Source: Limisphaera sp049537155 (GTDB lineage Bacteria > Verrucomicrobiota > Verrucomicrobiia > Limisphaerales > Limisphaeraceae). From it: 64,000 nt of DNA. The notes under the pieces were generated by a model. The model saw only the letters and a program-made list of their open reading frames with translations, was not told where the DNA came from and made no database searches. Below are positions 26,497 to 35,681 of the stretch, in pieces (within the stretch, counting starts at the first letter, position 1; every line of letters starts with the position of its first letter). The position numbers and the translations under genes are program-made. Location: positions 1 through 64,000 of the forward strand of contig NZ_JBMVQZ010000010.1 in assembly GCF_049537155.1 (NCBI RefSeq). The letters run 5' to 3'.

Positions 26497-27768
26497 ATGA
26501 AAAGGGTTGGGAAAGCCGCGAAGGACCGCGCGTCCGATTCCGGGAAGGAATCTGCACCAGGAGCGAAGCAGGCACAGAAGATGCGAGGGAGAAGTGAGAT
26601 GGAGGACTGCGAGCCGGATGATCGGGAGGTGGTATTGCTGGCGGTGACGGGGAGGTCGCCGGCGGTGCTGACGGAGACGATTTGGGCGCTGTCACATCCA
26701 GCGGATGGTTCGCCGCCGGTCGTGCCGCATCGGGTGGTGGTGGTGACGACGGTGGAGGGCCGGCGCGAGTTGGAGCGAGTGTTCCAGCCGTCGCAGGTGC
26801 TTGGGGGCATCAGCCCCTGGGAGGCGTTGCGGCAGTCGTTGGAGAGGGAGGGATTGCCGGTGACGGGCCGGCTCCGTTTTGGCCGGACGGGAGACGACAT
26901 CCGGGTGATCACGCGGGTGAATCCGGCAAAGCAGGAGAGCGAGGAATTGTCGGACATTCGTTCGGGCGAGGACAACGACGCTGCGGCGGATTTTCTGCTG
27001 GATCAGGTGCGCGGAGTGGTGGAGAACCCGGACACAGGATTGATCGCGTCCATTGCCGGCGGGCGCAAGACGATGAGCGCGTTGTTGTATGCGTGCATGA
27101 CGTTGGTGGCGCGGGAGACGGACGCGGTGGCTCACGTGTTGGTCTCGGAGCCCTATGAGGGGCTGGCGGAGTTCTGGTTTCCGGGCCAGCCCGGCGGGTT
27201 CCCGGCCGATGCCGCGGGCCGGCGGCATGATCCGGCTGCGGCCCGGGTGGAGCTGGCATGGGTTCCTTTCGTGGCGTTGCGGGAGCTGTTTGCGCGGGAG
27301 CTGGGGCGGAAGCCCGGCACGTTCACGCGTTTGGTGGAGATGTGCCGGGGGCAGATTCGGCGTCGGGCGGCCGAGGGGCTTCGGATCGCGCTGGACACTC
27401 AGAGGGCGGAGTTGGAGGTCAACGGGGTCCGGCTGGGTTTGGCGCCCACGGAGATGCTGGTGTTCCTGTTCCTTGCGCAGCGGGCCAAGCAGCGGGAGCC
27501 GGCGTTCGGGTCGTACAAGGACGCGGTGGGGGAGCTGAACGCCTTCCGGAATGAAGGGCGCATGCAGGCCGGCGGCCGGACGGGGAGCTGGTGGCAGGCG
27601 GCGTCGTTGGCTGCGGAGTGGGATGAACACGACCTGGCGCGGGCGGTGGGTTTTTTGCGGCAGAAACTGCGCGGGGCCGGAGGGGAGGCGGCCATTCTGG
27701 CCCAGTGTCTGCCGGTCAAGGGCCGATGTTCCCTGGACGTGGAGGGGGCGTTGATTCACATCAAGTGA
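26497..27768 (+). CDS. CARF-domain CRISPR-associated protein, TIGR02584/Cas_NE0113 (Csx14-like)
   Basis: 423 residues. The ATG at 26497 has AGGAGGA close upstream; a later ATG at 26599 is possible. The core begins VVLLAVTGRSPAVLTETIWA, continues VVPHRVVVVTTVEGRRELER and SDIRSGEDNDAAADF, and has IASIAGGRKTMSALLYACMT plus HVLVSEPYEGLAEFWFP. These are hallmarks of the TIGR02584 family, whose Rossmann-like CARF domain senses or degrades cyclic oligoadenylate in type III CRISPR immunity. The C-terminal half (about 270-423) has a helical domain of unclear role. No cas genes or array are in view, so it is an orphan here. Ligand and activity are inferred. Confidence 0.75.
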   Translation: MKRVGKAAKDRASDSGKESAPGAKQAQKMRGRSEMEDCEPDDREVVLLAVTGRSPAVLTETIWALSHPADGSPPVVPHRVVVVTTVEGRRELERVFQPSQVLGGISPWEALRQSLEREGLPVTGRLRFGRTGDDIRVITRVNPAKQESEELSDIRSGEDNDAAADFLLDQVRGVVENPDTGLIASIAGGRKTMSALLYACMTLVARETDAVAHVLVSEPYEGLAEFWFPGQPGGFPADAAGRRHDPAAARVELAWVPFVALRELFARELGRKPGTFTRLVEMCRGQIRRRAAEGLRIALDTQRAELEVNGVRLGLAPTEMLVFLFLAQRAKQREPAFGSYKDAVGELNAFRNEGRMQAGGRTGSWWQAASLAAEWDEHDLARAVGFLRQKLRGAGGEAAILAQCLPVKGRCSLDVEGALIHIK

Positions 27769-28023
27769 GACGGAGGCTGGCGGTCTTGTGACGAGGGGAG
27801 AGGATCCGGGTGCTGGGCTCGCGAGGGCAGGACCCTTGGTCTGGCGAGGGCTGCGCCCTGTGCCTTGGGCTGCCGGGGAGGGGTTGGCGCTGGAGGGGTC
27901 GTGCGGGACCGTGTGAAGGGACACGCCGGGGGAGCATCCCGAAGTCGGGCTTGGTGGAGTGGCAGCGGGAGGTTCGGGACGGATCCGCCGTTTCCGAGCG
28001 GCGCAGCGCGGGGGAACGGCGGT

Positions 28024-29478
28024 TCAGTTGCCGCATTTTCCGGCCCGTCGTTTTGGCGGGGACTCGGGCAGGAGGGATTCGAATCCGAAGAAGGAGCGCG
28101 CGTTGGCGTAGCAGAGGTTGCGGATGAGGGGGGCGAGGAGTTTGTCATCGTTCGGGATTTCGCCGTTTTCGACGTCGCGGCCGACGAGGTTGCAGAGGAC
28201 GCGGCGATAGTATTCGTGGCGCGGATAACTCATGAAGGAGCGGGAGTCGGTGACCATGCCGACGAAGCGGGTCAGGAGGCCGAGGTTGGAGAGGGTGTTG
28301 AGTTGCCATTCCATGCCCTCTTTTTGGTCGAGAAACCACCAGGCCGGGCCGAACTGGATTTTGCCCGGGATGCGGCCGTCCATGAAGTTGCCGAGCATGG
28401 TACCGAAGACGTAGTTATCGGCGGGATTGAGGTTGTAGAGGATGGTACGGGGGAGGCTCTGCTCCTGATCGAGGCGGTCGAGGAAGAGGGCCAGGTTGCG
28501 TGCCTGCGGGAAATCGCCGATGGAATCGAATCCGGTGTCGGGGCCGAGTTCTCGGAACCTGCGGGTGTTGTTGTTGCGCATGGCGCCGAGGTGGAGCTGC
28601 ATGACCCAGTTTTTTGCGGCGTTGAGGCGGCCGATGTGGAGCATGACATGGGTGGCGAAGGCGTCGCGTTCGTCCGGGCTGACGGGCCGGCCGGCGCGGG
28701 CTTTGCGGAAGATGGTGCGCAACCGGGTTTCCGTGGTGAAGGTGGCGAAGGCGCATTCGAGTCCGTGGTCCGTGGCGCGGCAACCGAGTTCGGCGAAGGC
28801 GTCGTGACGGCGTTCGAGTGCGTGGAGGAAATGGTCCCAGGAGGCGATGTCCACATTTGCCGCGGCGGCCAGTTGGTCCACCCATGCGTTCCAGGGTTGG
28901 GTTTGGTGGATGTTGAGGGCCTTGTCCGGGCGGAAGGTGGGCACGACTTTGAAGGGGAGTTCTTCGCGGGCGAGGGACTTGTGGTGGCGGAGGTCGTCGG
29001 TCGGGTCGTCGGTGGTGGCGACGAGCTGGACGTCGAATTTTTGGAGGATGCCGCGTGCGGAGAGTTGGGGTCTGGCGAGGCACTCATTGGCGCGTTTCCA
29101 GATGTCGGGTGCGGTATGTTCGTTGAGGAGGCAATTGATGCCGAAGTAACGTTTGAGTTCGAGGTGGGTCCAGTGGAAGAGGGGGTTGCGGAGGGTGTGG
29201 GGGACGGTGCGGGCCCAGGCGAGGAATTTTTCGTAGGGCGGCGCGTCGCCGGTGCAGTAGCGTTCGTCCACGCCGTTGGAGCGCATGGCGCGCCATTTGT
29301 AATGGTCGCCTTCAAGCCAGATTTCGAAGAGGTTCTGGAAGCGGCGGTCCTCGGCCAGGTCGCGGGGTGGCAGGTGGCAGTGAAAATCGAGGATGGGTTC
29401 CGGCTCGGCGTACTCGTGGTAGAGCCGGCGCGCGGTGCGCGTGGTCAACAAGAAGTCCTCGTGAATGAAGCCCTTCAT
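28024..29478 (-). CDS. uxaC: Glucuronate isomerase
   Basis: 484 residues. Interconverts D-glucuronate and D-fructuronate (also galacturonate and tagaturonate) in the cytoplasm, the first step of hexuronate catabolism. It starts MKGFIHEDFLLTTRTARRLY, carries the metal-binding DFHCHLPP near residue 35 of this amidohydrolase-fold family, and later HWTHLELKRYFGI, VVPTFRPDKAL and GMVTDSRSFMSYPRHEYYRR. Full family length. The ATG is preferred over a TTG four codons earlier. It is divergent from the sensor kinase at 29676, with 197 bp between them, which suits a regulator of sugar genes. It converges with the CARF gene; 27769-28023 is non-coding. Confidence 0.9.
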   Translation of the reverse strand: MKGFIHEDFLLTTRTARRLYHEYAEPEPILDFHCHLPPRDLAEDRRFQNLFEIWLEGDHYKWRAMRSNGVDERYCTGDAPPYEKFLAWARTVPHTLRNPLFHWTHLELKRYFGINCLLNEHTAPDIWKRANECLARPQLSARGILQKFDVQLVATTDDPTDDLRHHKSLAREELPFKVVPTFRPDKALNIHQTQPWNAWVDQLAAAANVDIASWDHFLHALERRHDAFAELGCRATDHGLECAFATFTTETRLRTIFRKARAGRPVSPDERDAFATHVMLHIGRLNAAKNWVMQLHLGAMRNNNTRRFRELGPDTGFDSIGDFPQARNLALFLDRLDQEQSLPRTILYNLNPADNYVFGTMLGNFMDGRIPGKIQFGPAWWFLDQKEGMEWQLNTLSNLGLLTRFVGMVTDSRSFMSYPRHEYYRRVLCNLVGRDVENGEIPNDDKLLAPLIRNLCYANARSFFGFESLLPESPPKRRAGKCGN

Positions 29479-29675
29479 GGTTTCCAGCAAAGCGCAGGGT
29501 TTGTGCCGGCGGCAAGGTGCAAATTGTGCACGAAGACCCCGGTTTTTTGCACGGGACCGGGAGGCGCCGGAGGGTGGAAGTGGCGTGCAGTTGCCAGAGA
29601 GTCCGGGTCGGGGCTAGGCTGGCAGCAGAGGCGTGCCGGCCGGGCGCCGGCACGACGGGGCCAGTTGGGCAGAAC

Positions 29676-32600
29676 ATGGGATCCGGACGTTTTTGGGCGG
29701 TGTGCTGCGTGTGGGTGGCGGGACTGGGTGTCCTGTCCGGGGCGGCGCCGCGCGGTCCGGTGGAGATGACGGTCCGCGTGTGGCGGCCGGAGGACGGGCT
29801 GCCGGATCGGACGGTGACGGCGGTGTGGCAGACGCGGGACGGCTATTTGTGGGTGGGCACGCCCAAAGGTCTGGCGCGGTTCGACGGGGTGCGGTTCCGG
29901 GCGGTGAGGCCGTGGGGGAGCGAAGCCGGGGAGCCGTTGGCGGTGACGGTCTTGTGCGAGGATGGGCAGGGACGTTTGTGGGTGGGGACGCAAGGTTCGG
30001 GCTTGTTCGTCTGGGAGGGGGAAGGCCTGCGACCGGTGGCGCTGCCGGTTGCGCCCTCGGTGCCCATTCACACGGTGACGGCGATGGACAACGGGACGGT
30101 GTGGGTGGGCACGGGAGCCGGGCTGGTGGAATGGCGGAACGGGCGGAGTCACCTGTTCAGCGTGGCCGACGGACTGCCGCACGACACCGTCAGCCAGGTG
30201 TCTTTGGCAAGGAACGGGGATCTTTGGATTACGACGGCCGGGGGGATCTGCCAGTTGCAGGGGGGACGGATCCGGCCGGTGCGGTTCGAGGCGGAGAGCA
30301 CGGGGCGGAGTCCGGAGTTTCTCGGTGTGTACGAGGACCGGCAGGGCAACCTGTGGGCGTTCGGGGACACGTATCTGGTGAATCTGACCGAGGGCAAGCG
30401 GGTGAATTACTTCCGGAGCGGCGATGTGACGTCGGTCCGGATCTGGACGTTGTGGGAGGGGCGGGACGGTCGGTTGTGGATCGGCACCAGCGGGCAGGGA
30501 TTGTTTTACTTCACGGGTGAACGGTTCGTGCCGCTGACGTTGCGATCCGGGACGCTTCCGAACGATGTGCGCGCGCTGTGCGAGGACCGGGCGGGGAACC
30601 TGTGGTTGGGCACGGGCAATTCGGGACTGGTATGCCTGAGTCCGGCGCGTGTGTGGTTGCATGGCGCGGAGTCAGGTTTGCCGTCGGGTCCGGCGATCCT
30701 GGTGGCCTCGCATCCCTCGGGCCGGCTCTGGGCGGGTGTGGAGGGGCATGGTCTGTGGATGCGGAGTGGCGACACCTTTCAACCGGCCGGTGGGTGGTGG
30801 CGGGGTGCGGTGAGGAATCTGGTCAGTGCAGTGGCTTTTGAGGGGCCGGATGTGATGTGGGTGGGCACGGCCGGTGCGGGGCTGTACGAGGTGCGGCCGG
30901 ATCGTGTGATCCGGTACGGCACGGCCGACGGACTGGTTTCGGATGACATTGGGCTGGTGGGGACCGATCCGGCCGGGGGACTGTGGGTGGCTCCGCGTTC
31001 GGGAGGGCTCCAACATTGGAACCCGGGAGATCCGGCTGGGGCTGCGGAAACGGCTCCTGTTCCGCAGGAGCGGGTGACGGCGTTGCTGGTGGAGGGCCAG
31101 GAGGTGTGGGTGGGGACCGAGAGTGGCCGGCTGTGGCGCCGCCGGGGCGGGGTGTGGCGCGAGATTGAGCCGGGGCCGTGGTCGGAGCCGGTGGCTATTC
31201 GGTCGTTTTGCCGGGGTGCGGGGGAACGGCTGTGGGTGGGCACGGATCGGGGCCTGGTCTGCTGGACCGGGCGCCGTTGGTTGGTGCGGTCGTGGGCGGA
31301 CGCGGATTGGGTTCCGGTACGTGGGTTGCAGATGGATGCACAGGGCGGGCTGTGGTGGAGTACGGGGACGTCGGTTTACCAGTTGCCGCCGGCGGCGGTG
31401 CGCCGCTGGGGGGATGGCGATTTGAAGGTGCGTCCGCGCCGCTGGCTGGTGCCGAGGAGTCGTTCCGAGGGGTCTTTGCGGTGGGGTTGGCCGCAGTCGG
31501 TGACGGGACCGGACGGACGCATCTGGTTTGCCACCGAGTCCGGCCTGGTAAGTGTGCAGGCGGAGGAGGTTCCGGAAGAGTTTCCCGCACCTGCGGTCTG
31601 GATCGAGAGTCTGGTGGTCAACGGGGAGGCCTGGCCCGTACCGCGTCCGCCGCCCGGGGAGTCGAGAGTCAACGGGGCGGGTCACTTGCGATTGCCGGCC
31701 AGCTTGCGTTCGCTGATGGTGGAGTTCACGGCGCCCCTGCCGGCCGGAGGGGAGCGAGTCCGGTTTCAGCACCGGTTGGATGGTTTCGACGTGGACTGGG
31801 TGGACGACGGTCCGGAGCGGCGCGTCCGGTATGGTCGGTTGCCCGGGGGACATTACCGGCTGCAGATCCGTGCGCGGAGCGAGGATGGCAGTTGGGAAAG
31901 CGAGGTGACGGAGCTGCGGTTGCTGGTGCCCACGCCGTTCTGGCGGAGTTTCTGGGGGATGATGTTGTGGGCGGTGTTGTTGGCTGGGAGCGTGGCCGGG
32001 GTGGTGCGCTGGCTTTCCCACCGGCGCCTGCGTCGGCAGTTGGAGCATCTGGCGCAGCAGGAGGCCATGCACAAGGAACGGATGCGGATTGCGCGCGACA
32101 TGCACGATGAACTGGGTTCCAAGCTGACGCGGATCTCCTTTCTGAGCGAGCGTGCGCTGCTGGAGACCAAGGGCACCGAGGCCACGGCGGGCAAGCTGCA
32201 GGCCATTGCGGACACCTCGCGTGCGTTGTTGCAGGCGTTGGACGAGATCGTTTGGGCGGTCAATCCCAGCAATGACAGTCTCGAACATCTGGTGTCCTAC
32301 CTGGCGCAGTATGCCACGGAGTACTTTCAGGGCACGCCGGTGGAATGCCAGTTGCGGCTTCCGCGCCAGGTGCCGCACGTGCCGTTGACGGCCGAGGTCC
32401 GGCACGAGGTTTTCCTTGCTTGCGAGGAAGCGCTGAGCAACGTGCTCAAGCACGCTCGTGCCACGCGGGTGCATCTGGAGATGCAGGCGCTCAACGGTTC
32501 GCTCATCATTCGTGTGGAGGACGACGGTCAGGGGTTCGAACCCGCGGCGTCCTCCCACCCCGGCCAGGACGGCCTGCGGAACATGCAGCGTCGCATGAGC

Positions 32601-32690
32601 GACATCGGCGGGTACTGCCGTGTCACGGCCCGGCCGGGCCTGGGAACCGTGGTGGAGCTGGGTTTCCCGCTTCCCCGAGCAGACGCATGA
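29676..32690 (+). CDS. Secreted-sensor histidine kinase (regulator propeller, Y_Y_Y, HisKA_3)
   Basis: 1004 residues. Signal peptide (GRFWAVCCVWVAGLGVLSGA), then about 11 regulator-propeller repeats of the type DGYLWVGTPKGLARFDG, each with W-V/I-GT. A Y_Y_Y domain follows (VEFTAPLPAGGERVRFQHRL), then a membrane helix (MLWAVLLAGSVAGVV). The cytoplasmic kinase has the HisKA_3 phospho-site ERMRIARDMHDELGSKLTRI (His near 809) and HATPase motifs (EEALSNVLKHA, VEDDGQGF, DGLRNMQRRM). This resembles carbohydrate-sensing kinases, so the periplasmic part probably binds a glycan. Its stop overlaps the response regulator start (ATGA). The ligand is unknown. Confidence 0.9.
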   Translation: MGSGRFWAVCCVWVAGLGVLSGAAPRGPVEMTVRVWRPEDGLPDRTVTAVWQTRDGYLWVGTPKGLARFDGVRFRAVRPWGSEAGEPLAVTVLCEDGQGRLWVGTQGSGLFVWEGEGLRPVALPVAPSVPIHTVTAMDNGTVWVGTGAGLVEWRNGRSHLFSVADGLPHDTVSQVSLARNGDLWITTAGGICQLQGGRIRPVRFEAESTGRSPEFLGVYEDRQGNLWAFGDTYLVNLTEGKRVNYFRSGDVTSVRIWTLWEGRDGRLWIGTSGQGLFYFTGERFVPLTLRSGTLPNDVRALCEDRAGNLWLGTGNSGLVCLSPARVWLHGAESGLPSGPAILVASHPSGRLWAGVEGHGLWMRSGDTFQPAGGWWRGAVRNLVSAVAFEGPDVMWVGTAGAGLYEVRPDRVIRYGTADGLVSDDIGLVGTDPAGGLWVAPRSGGLQHWNPGDPAGAAETAPVPQERVTALLVEGQEVWVGTESGRLWRRRGGVWREIEPGPWSEPVAIRSFCRGAGERLWVGTDRGLVCWTGRRWLVRSWADADWVPVRGLQMDAQGGLWWSTGTSVYQLPPAAVRRWGDGDLKVRPRRWLVPRSRSEGSLRWGWPQSVTGPDGRIWFATESGLVSVQAEEVPEEFPAPAVWIESLVVNGEAWPVPRPPPGESRVNGAGHLRLPASLRSLMVEFTAPLPAGGERVRFQHRLDGFDVDWVDDGPERRVRYGRLPGGHYRLQIRARSEDGSWESEVTELRLLVPTPFWRSFWGMMLWAVLLAGSVAGVVRWLSHRRLRRQLEHLAQQEAMHKERMRIARDMHDELGSKLTRISFLSERALLETKGTEATAGKLQAIADTSRALLQALDEIVWAVNPSNDSLEHLVSYLAQYATEYFQGTPVECQLRLPRQVPHVPLTAEVRHEVFLACEEALSNVLKHARATRVHLEMQALNGSLIIRVEDDGQGFEPAASSHPGQDGLRNMQRRMSDIGGYCRVTARPGLGTVVELGFPLPRADA

Positions 32691-33328
32691 AGACGCGATC
32701 GGACATCATTCGAGTGGCGATTGTGGACGATGAGGCCGAGCTTCGAGAGCAGATTGCCGCCTACATTGACGCAGCAGAGGGGTTCCACTGCGTTCGCGCC
32801 TGCGCCAGCGGGGAGGAGGCGCTGGCCTGTCTGCCGGAGGACCGGCCGGACGTGGTGTTGATGGACATCAACCTCGGCAGCATGGACGGCATCGAGTGCG
32901 TACAGCGGCTGAAACCGCTGCTGCCGGAGGCGCAGATCGTGATGCTCACCGTGTTCGAGGACACCGACCGGATCTTCCGGGCGCTGGCGGCAGGGGCCAC
33001 GGGGTACCTGTTGAAACGGCTGGCGCCTCCCCGGCTCCTCGACGCGATCCGCGAAGTGCACGGCGGCGGCTCGCCCATGTCGGCGCCCATCGCGCGCAAG
33101 ATCGTGACCTCCTTCCAACAACCGCCGCCGCGACCGGACCCGGCGTCGGAATTGTCGCCGCGCGAGCGCGAGGTGTTGGAAGGGCTGGCCGAGGGGCGGG
33201 CGTACAAGGAGATCGCGGACAAACTGGGAGTGAGCATCCACACGGTTCGCAACTACATCCGGCGCATTTATGAGAAACTGCATGTCCGCTCCCGCACGGA
33301 AGCGGTGGCCAAATACCTGCGCCGCTAG
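32687..33328 (+). CDS. NarL/FixJ-type response regulator
   Basis: 213 residues, translationally coupled to the kinase by a four-base overlap. The receiver domain has the acidic pair in VAIVDDEAELR, phospho-acceptor Asp60 in VVLMDINLG, and the conserved Thr and Lys positions (MLTVFEDT, GYLLKRLAPP). The C-terminal LuxR-type HTH contains LSPREREVLEGLAEG, YKEIADKLGVSIHTVRNYIR and RIYEKLHVRSRTEA. Very likely the cognate partner of the upstream kinase, controlling nearby glycosidase or uronate genes (inference). Confidence 0.93.
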   Translation: MKTRSDIIRVAIVDDEAELREQIAAYIDAAEGFHCVRACASGEEALACLPEDRPDVVLMDINLGSMDGIECVQRLKPLLPEAQIVMLTVFEDTDRIFRALAAGATGYLLKRLAPPRLLDAIREVHGGGSPMSAPIARKIVTSFQQPPPRPDPASELSPREREVLEGLAEGRAYKEIADKLGVSIHTVRNYIRRIYEKLHVRSRTEAVAKYLRR

Positions 33329-33371
33329 GAAGAAGGGTTTGGATCGGGCCCGGCGGAGAAGGATTGCCCCG

Positions 33372-35681
33372 GTGAAAAAGCGGGGCAGAGGCCGGGCGTT
33401 TGTTGCGGCGTGGTGTGCGCTTCCATCGGTGGCGGGTTGGCTGGTGGCCGCCTCGCATGCGGAGGGCCAGCCACAGACGGACACGGCCGCCTCCTGGAGG
33501 ATCGTTCCGGGCAGCATGACCACTCGATGGGCCGAGGAGGTGAGCCCGGACCGGGTCTGGGCCGAGTACCCGCGGCCCACCATGGTGCGACCCGACTGGC
33601 AAAACCTCAACGGGCTGTGGTCGTATGCCGTGAAGCCGGTTTCGCAGGCCGAACCACCCGCGGCCTGGGACGGGCGGATTTTGGTGCCCTTTCCCATCGA
33701 ATCACCTTTGAGCGGGGTGGGCCGGCGCCTGCGCCCGGACGAGCGACTCTGGTACCGGCGCACGTTTCGCGTCCCGGATTCGTGGCGGGAGCGGAGGCTG
33801 CGACTGCACTTCGGGGCGGTGGACTGGTGGTGCCGGGTATGGGTCAACGGGGTTTTTGTGGGCGAACACCGGGGGGGTTACGATCCCTTCACGTTCGACA
33901 TCACCCGGGCCGTGCGGTTTCAGGATGAGAACGAGCTTTTGGTGGCGGTACAGGATCCCACGGAAGGGGGTCAGCCCCGTGGCAAACAGGCGCATCGGAA
34001 TGAAGGGATTTTTTACACGCCGGCGTCCGGCATCTGGCAGACGGTGTGGTTGGAGCCGGTGCCGCAGCTCTGTATCAACCGACTGGTGCTCCGGCCAGAA
34101 TTGAACGGGCTGCGCCTGCGTGTGGACCCTTCAGGGTCGGACGATGAGTTGGGAGTGGTGGCGGTGGCCCGGGCGGAGGGACGGGAAGTGGCTCGTGTCA
34201 CCGGGCCGGCGGCTCGCGAGCTGTGGCTCCGGATTTCCGAGCCGCGTCACTGGTCGCCGGAAGACCCGTTTCTTTACGACCTGGAGGTGGCGCTGGTCCG
34301 GCGGGGCGAACCGCTGGATCGTGTGACCAGCTATTTCGGGTTGCGGACGGTGACGCTCCGAACGGGAGAAGACGGCCGGGCCCGCATCGCGCTGAACGGT
34401 CGCACGATCTTTCAGCTTGGGACGCTCGATCAGGGTTACTGGCCCGACGGCATTTACACGCCGCCCAGTGACGAGGCCATCCGGCACGACCTGCAGTTTC
34501 TCAAGAATGTGGGGTTCAACCTGGCCCGCAAACACGTCAAGGTGGAGTCGGAACGGTGGTATTACTGGTGTGACCGACTCGGGCTGCTGGTCTGGCAGGA
34601 CATGCCGAGCGGCGAGAATCATTCGCCGGAGACGCGGCTGCAGTTCGAGGTGGAACTCCAGCGCATGATCGAGGCCCGGCGGAATCATCCCTCCATCATC
34701 GTCTGGGTGCTGTTCAATGAGGGCTGGGGCCAGTACGACACGGAGCGTCTGACGGCCTGGGTGAAGGAACTGGATCCCGACCGCCTGGTGAGCAATGCCA
34801 GCGGATGGACGGACCGGCAGGTGGGTGATCTGGTGGACGTGCACAGTTATCCGGGGCCGGTCTCGCCGCCCCCGGAGCCGGCCCGTGCGGCGGTGTTGGG
34901 TGAGTTTGGCGGGCTCGGCCTGGCGGTTCCCGGGCACACGTGGTCCACGCAGTTCTGGGGGTACGTCATGCTGCCGGATGCCGCGGCCCTGGCTGCGCGG
35001 TACCAACGTCTGCTCCAGCAGGTGTGGCAGCTCCACCGCGTCAGCGGCCTGAGCGCCGCCGTCTACACTCAGACGACCGACGTGGAAACCGAATGCAACG
35101 GCCTGCTCACCTACGACCGTGCGCTGAGCAAGCTCGATCCGGCCTTTCTGCTGCGCGTCAACCGGGATCCGTCGGCACCCTGGCCGGGGCGGTTCCTTTC
35201 GCCACCCGCATTCCTCGAGCCGGTTACGTGGCGGTACCGAATCACCAGCCCGCCCGAAGGTTGGTATGACCCGGGTTACAACGACGCCGACTGGGCCGAG
35301 GGATCCGGCGGGTTCGGCACCTACGGGACTCCTGGGGCCTTTGTGCAGACGACCTGGTCGGGGCCGGACCTGTGGTTGCGCAGGGTGTTCACCTGTCCGG
35401 ATCCGGTGCCCGAAAACGTGCAACTGCTGGTCCACCACGACGAGGATGCCACGGTCTGGATCAACGGGGTGCTGATTGCCCAACTGAAGGGTTACACGAC
35501 GGATTATGTGGCGGTACCGCTGGGCGCCGAGGCACGGGCGGCCCTGCGCCCGGGCACCAACGTGCTGGCGGTCCATTGTCATCAAACCCGCGGCGGGCAG
35601 TATATTGATGTGGCGTTGTGGATGCCGAACGGGGAGGCCGGGAACCCGGGCCCTGCAGAACCGGGATTGAACGAGCCATGA
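33372..35681 (+). CDS. Glycoside hydrolase family 2 protein (beta-galactosidase/glucuronidase type)
   Basis: 769 residues from a GTG at 33372, 43 bp after the regulator. Signal-like N-terminus (FVAAWCALPSVAGWLVAASH), so likely exported. GH2 order: sugar-binding jelly roll (RPDWQNLNGLWSYAV, WYRRTFRVP, WVNGVFVGEHRGGYDPFTFD), an immunoglobulin-like domain, then a TIM barrel. The barrel has acid/base Glu450 (WVLFNEGWGQYD) and nucleophile Glu511 (LGEFGGLGL). A C-terminal beta domain (LLVHHDEDATVWINGVL) ends it. The exact sugar specificity cannot be read. The stop overlaps the next start by four bases. Confidence 0.88.
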   Translation: MKKRGRGRAFVAAWCALPSVAGWLVAASHAEGQPQTDTAASWRIVPGSMTTRWAEEVSPDRVWAEYPRPTMVRPDWQNLNGLWSYAVKPVSQAEPPAAWDGRILVPFPIESPLSGVGRRLRPDERLWYRRTFRVPDSWRERRLRLHFGAVDWWCRVWVNGVFVGEHRGGYDPFTFDITRAVRFQDENELLVAVQDPTEGGQPRGKQAHRNEGIFYTPASGIWQTVWLEPVPQLCINRLVLRPELNGLRLRVDPSGSDDELGVVAVARAEGREVARVTGPAARELWLRISEPRHWSPEDPFLYDLEVALVRRGEPLDRVTSYFGLRTVTLRTGEDGRARIALNGRTIFQLGTLDQGYWPDGIYTPPSDEAIRHDLQFLKNVGFNLARKHVKVESERWYYWCDRLGLLVWQDMPSGENHSPETRLQFEVELQRMIEARRNHPSIIVWVLFNEGWGQYDTERLTAWVKELDPDRLVSNASGWTDRQVGDLVDVHSYPGPVSPPPEPARAAVLGEFGGLGLAVPGHTWSTQFWGYVMLPDAAALAARYQRLLQQVWQLHRVSGLSAAVYTQTTDVETECNGLLTYDRALSKLDPAFLLRVNRDPSAPWPGRFLSPPAFLEPVTWRYRITSPPEGWYDPGYNDADWAEGSGGFGTYGTPGAFVQTTWSGPDLWLRRVFTCPDPVPENVQLLVHHDEDATVWINGVLIAQLKGYTTDYVAVPLGAEARAALRPGTNVLAVHCHQTRGGQYIDVALWMPNGEAGNPGPAEPGLNEP

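Noticed and set aside
27865..29769. 634-residue plus-strand frame over uxaC
   Set aside because: Antisense to a clear glucuronate isomerase; composed of Val/Glu/Gly runs without any family match.
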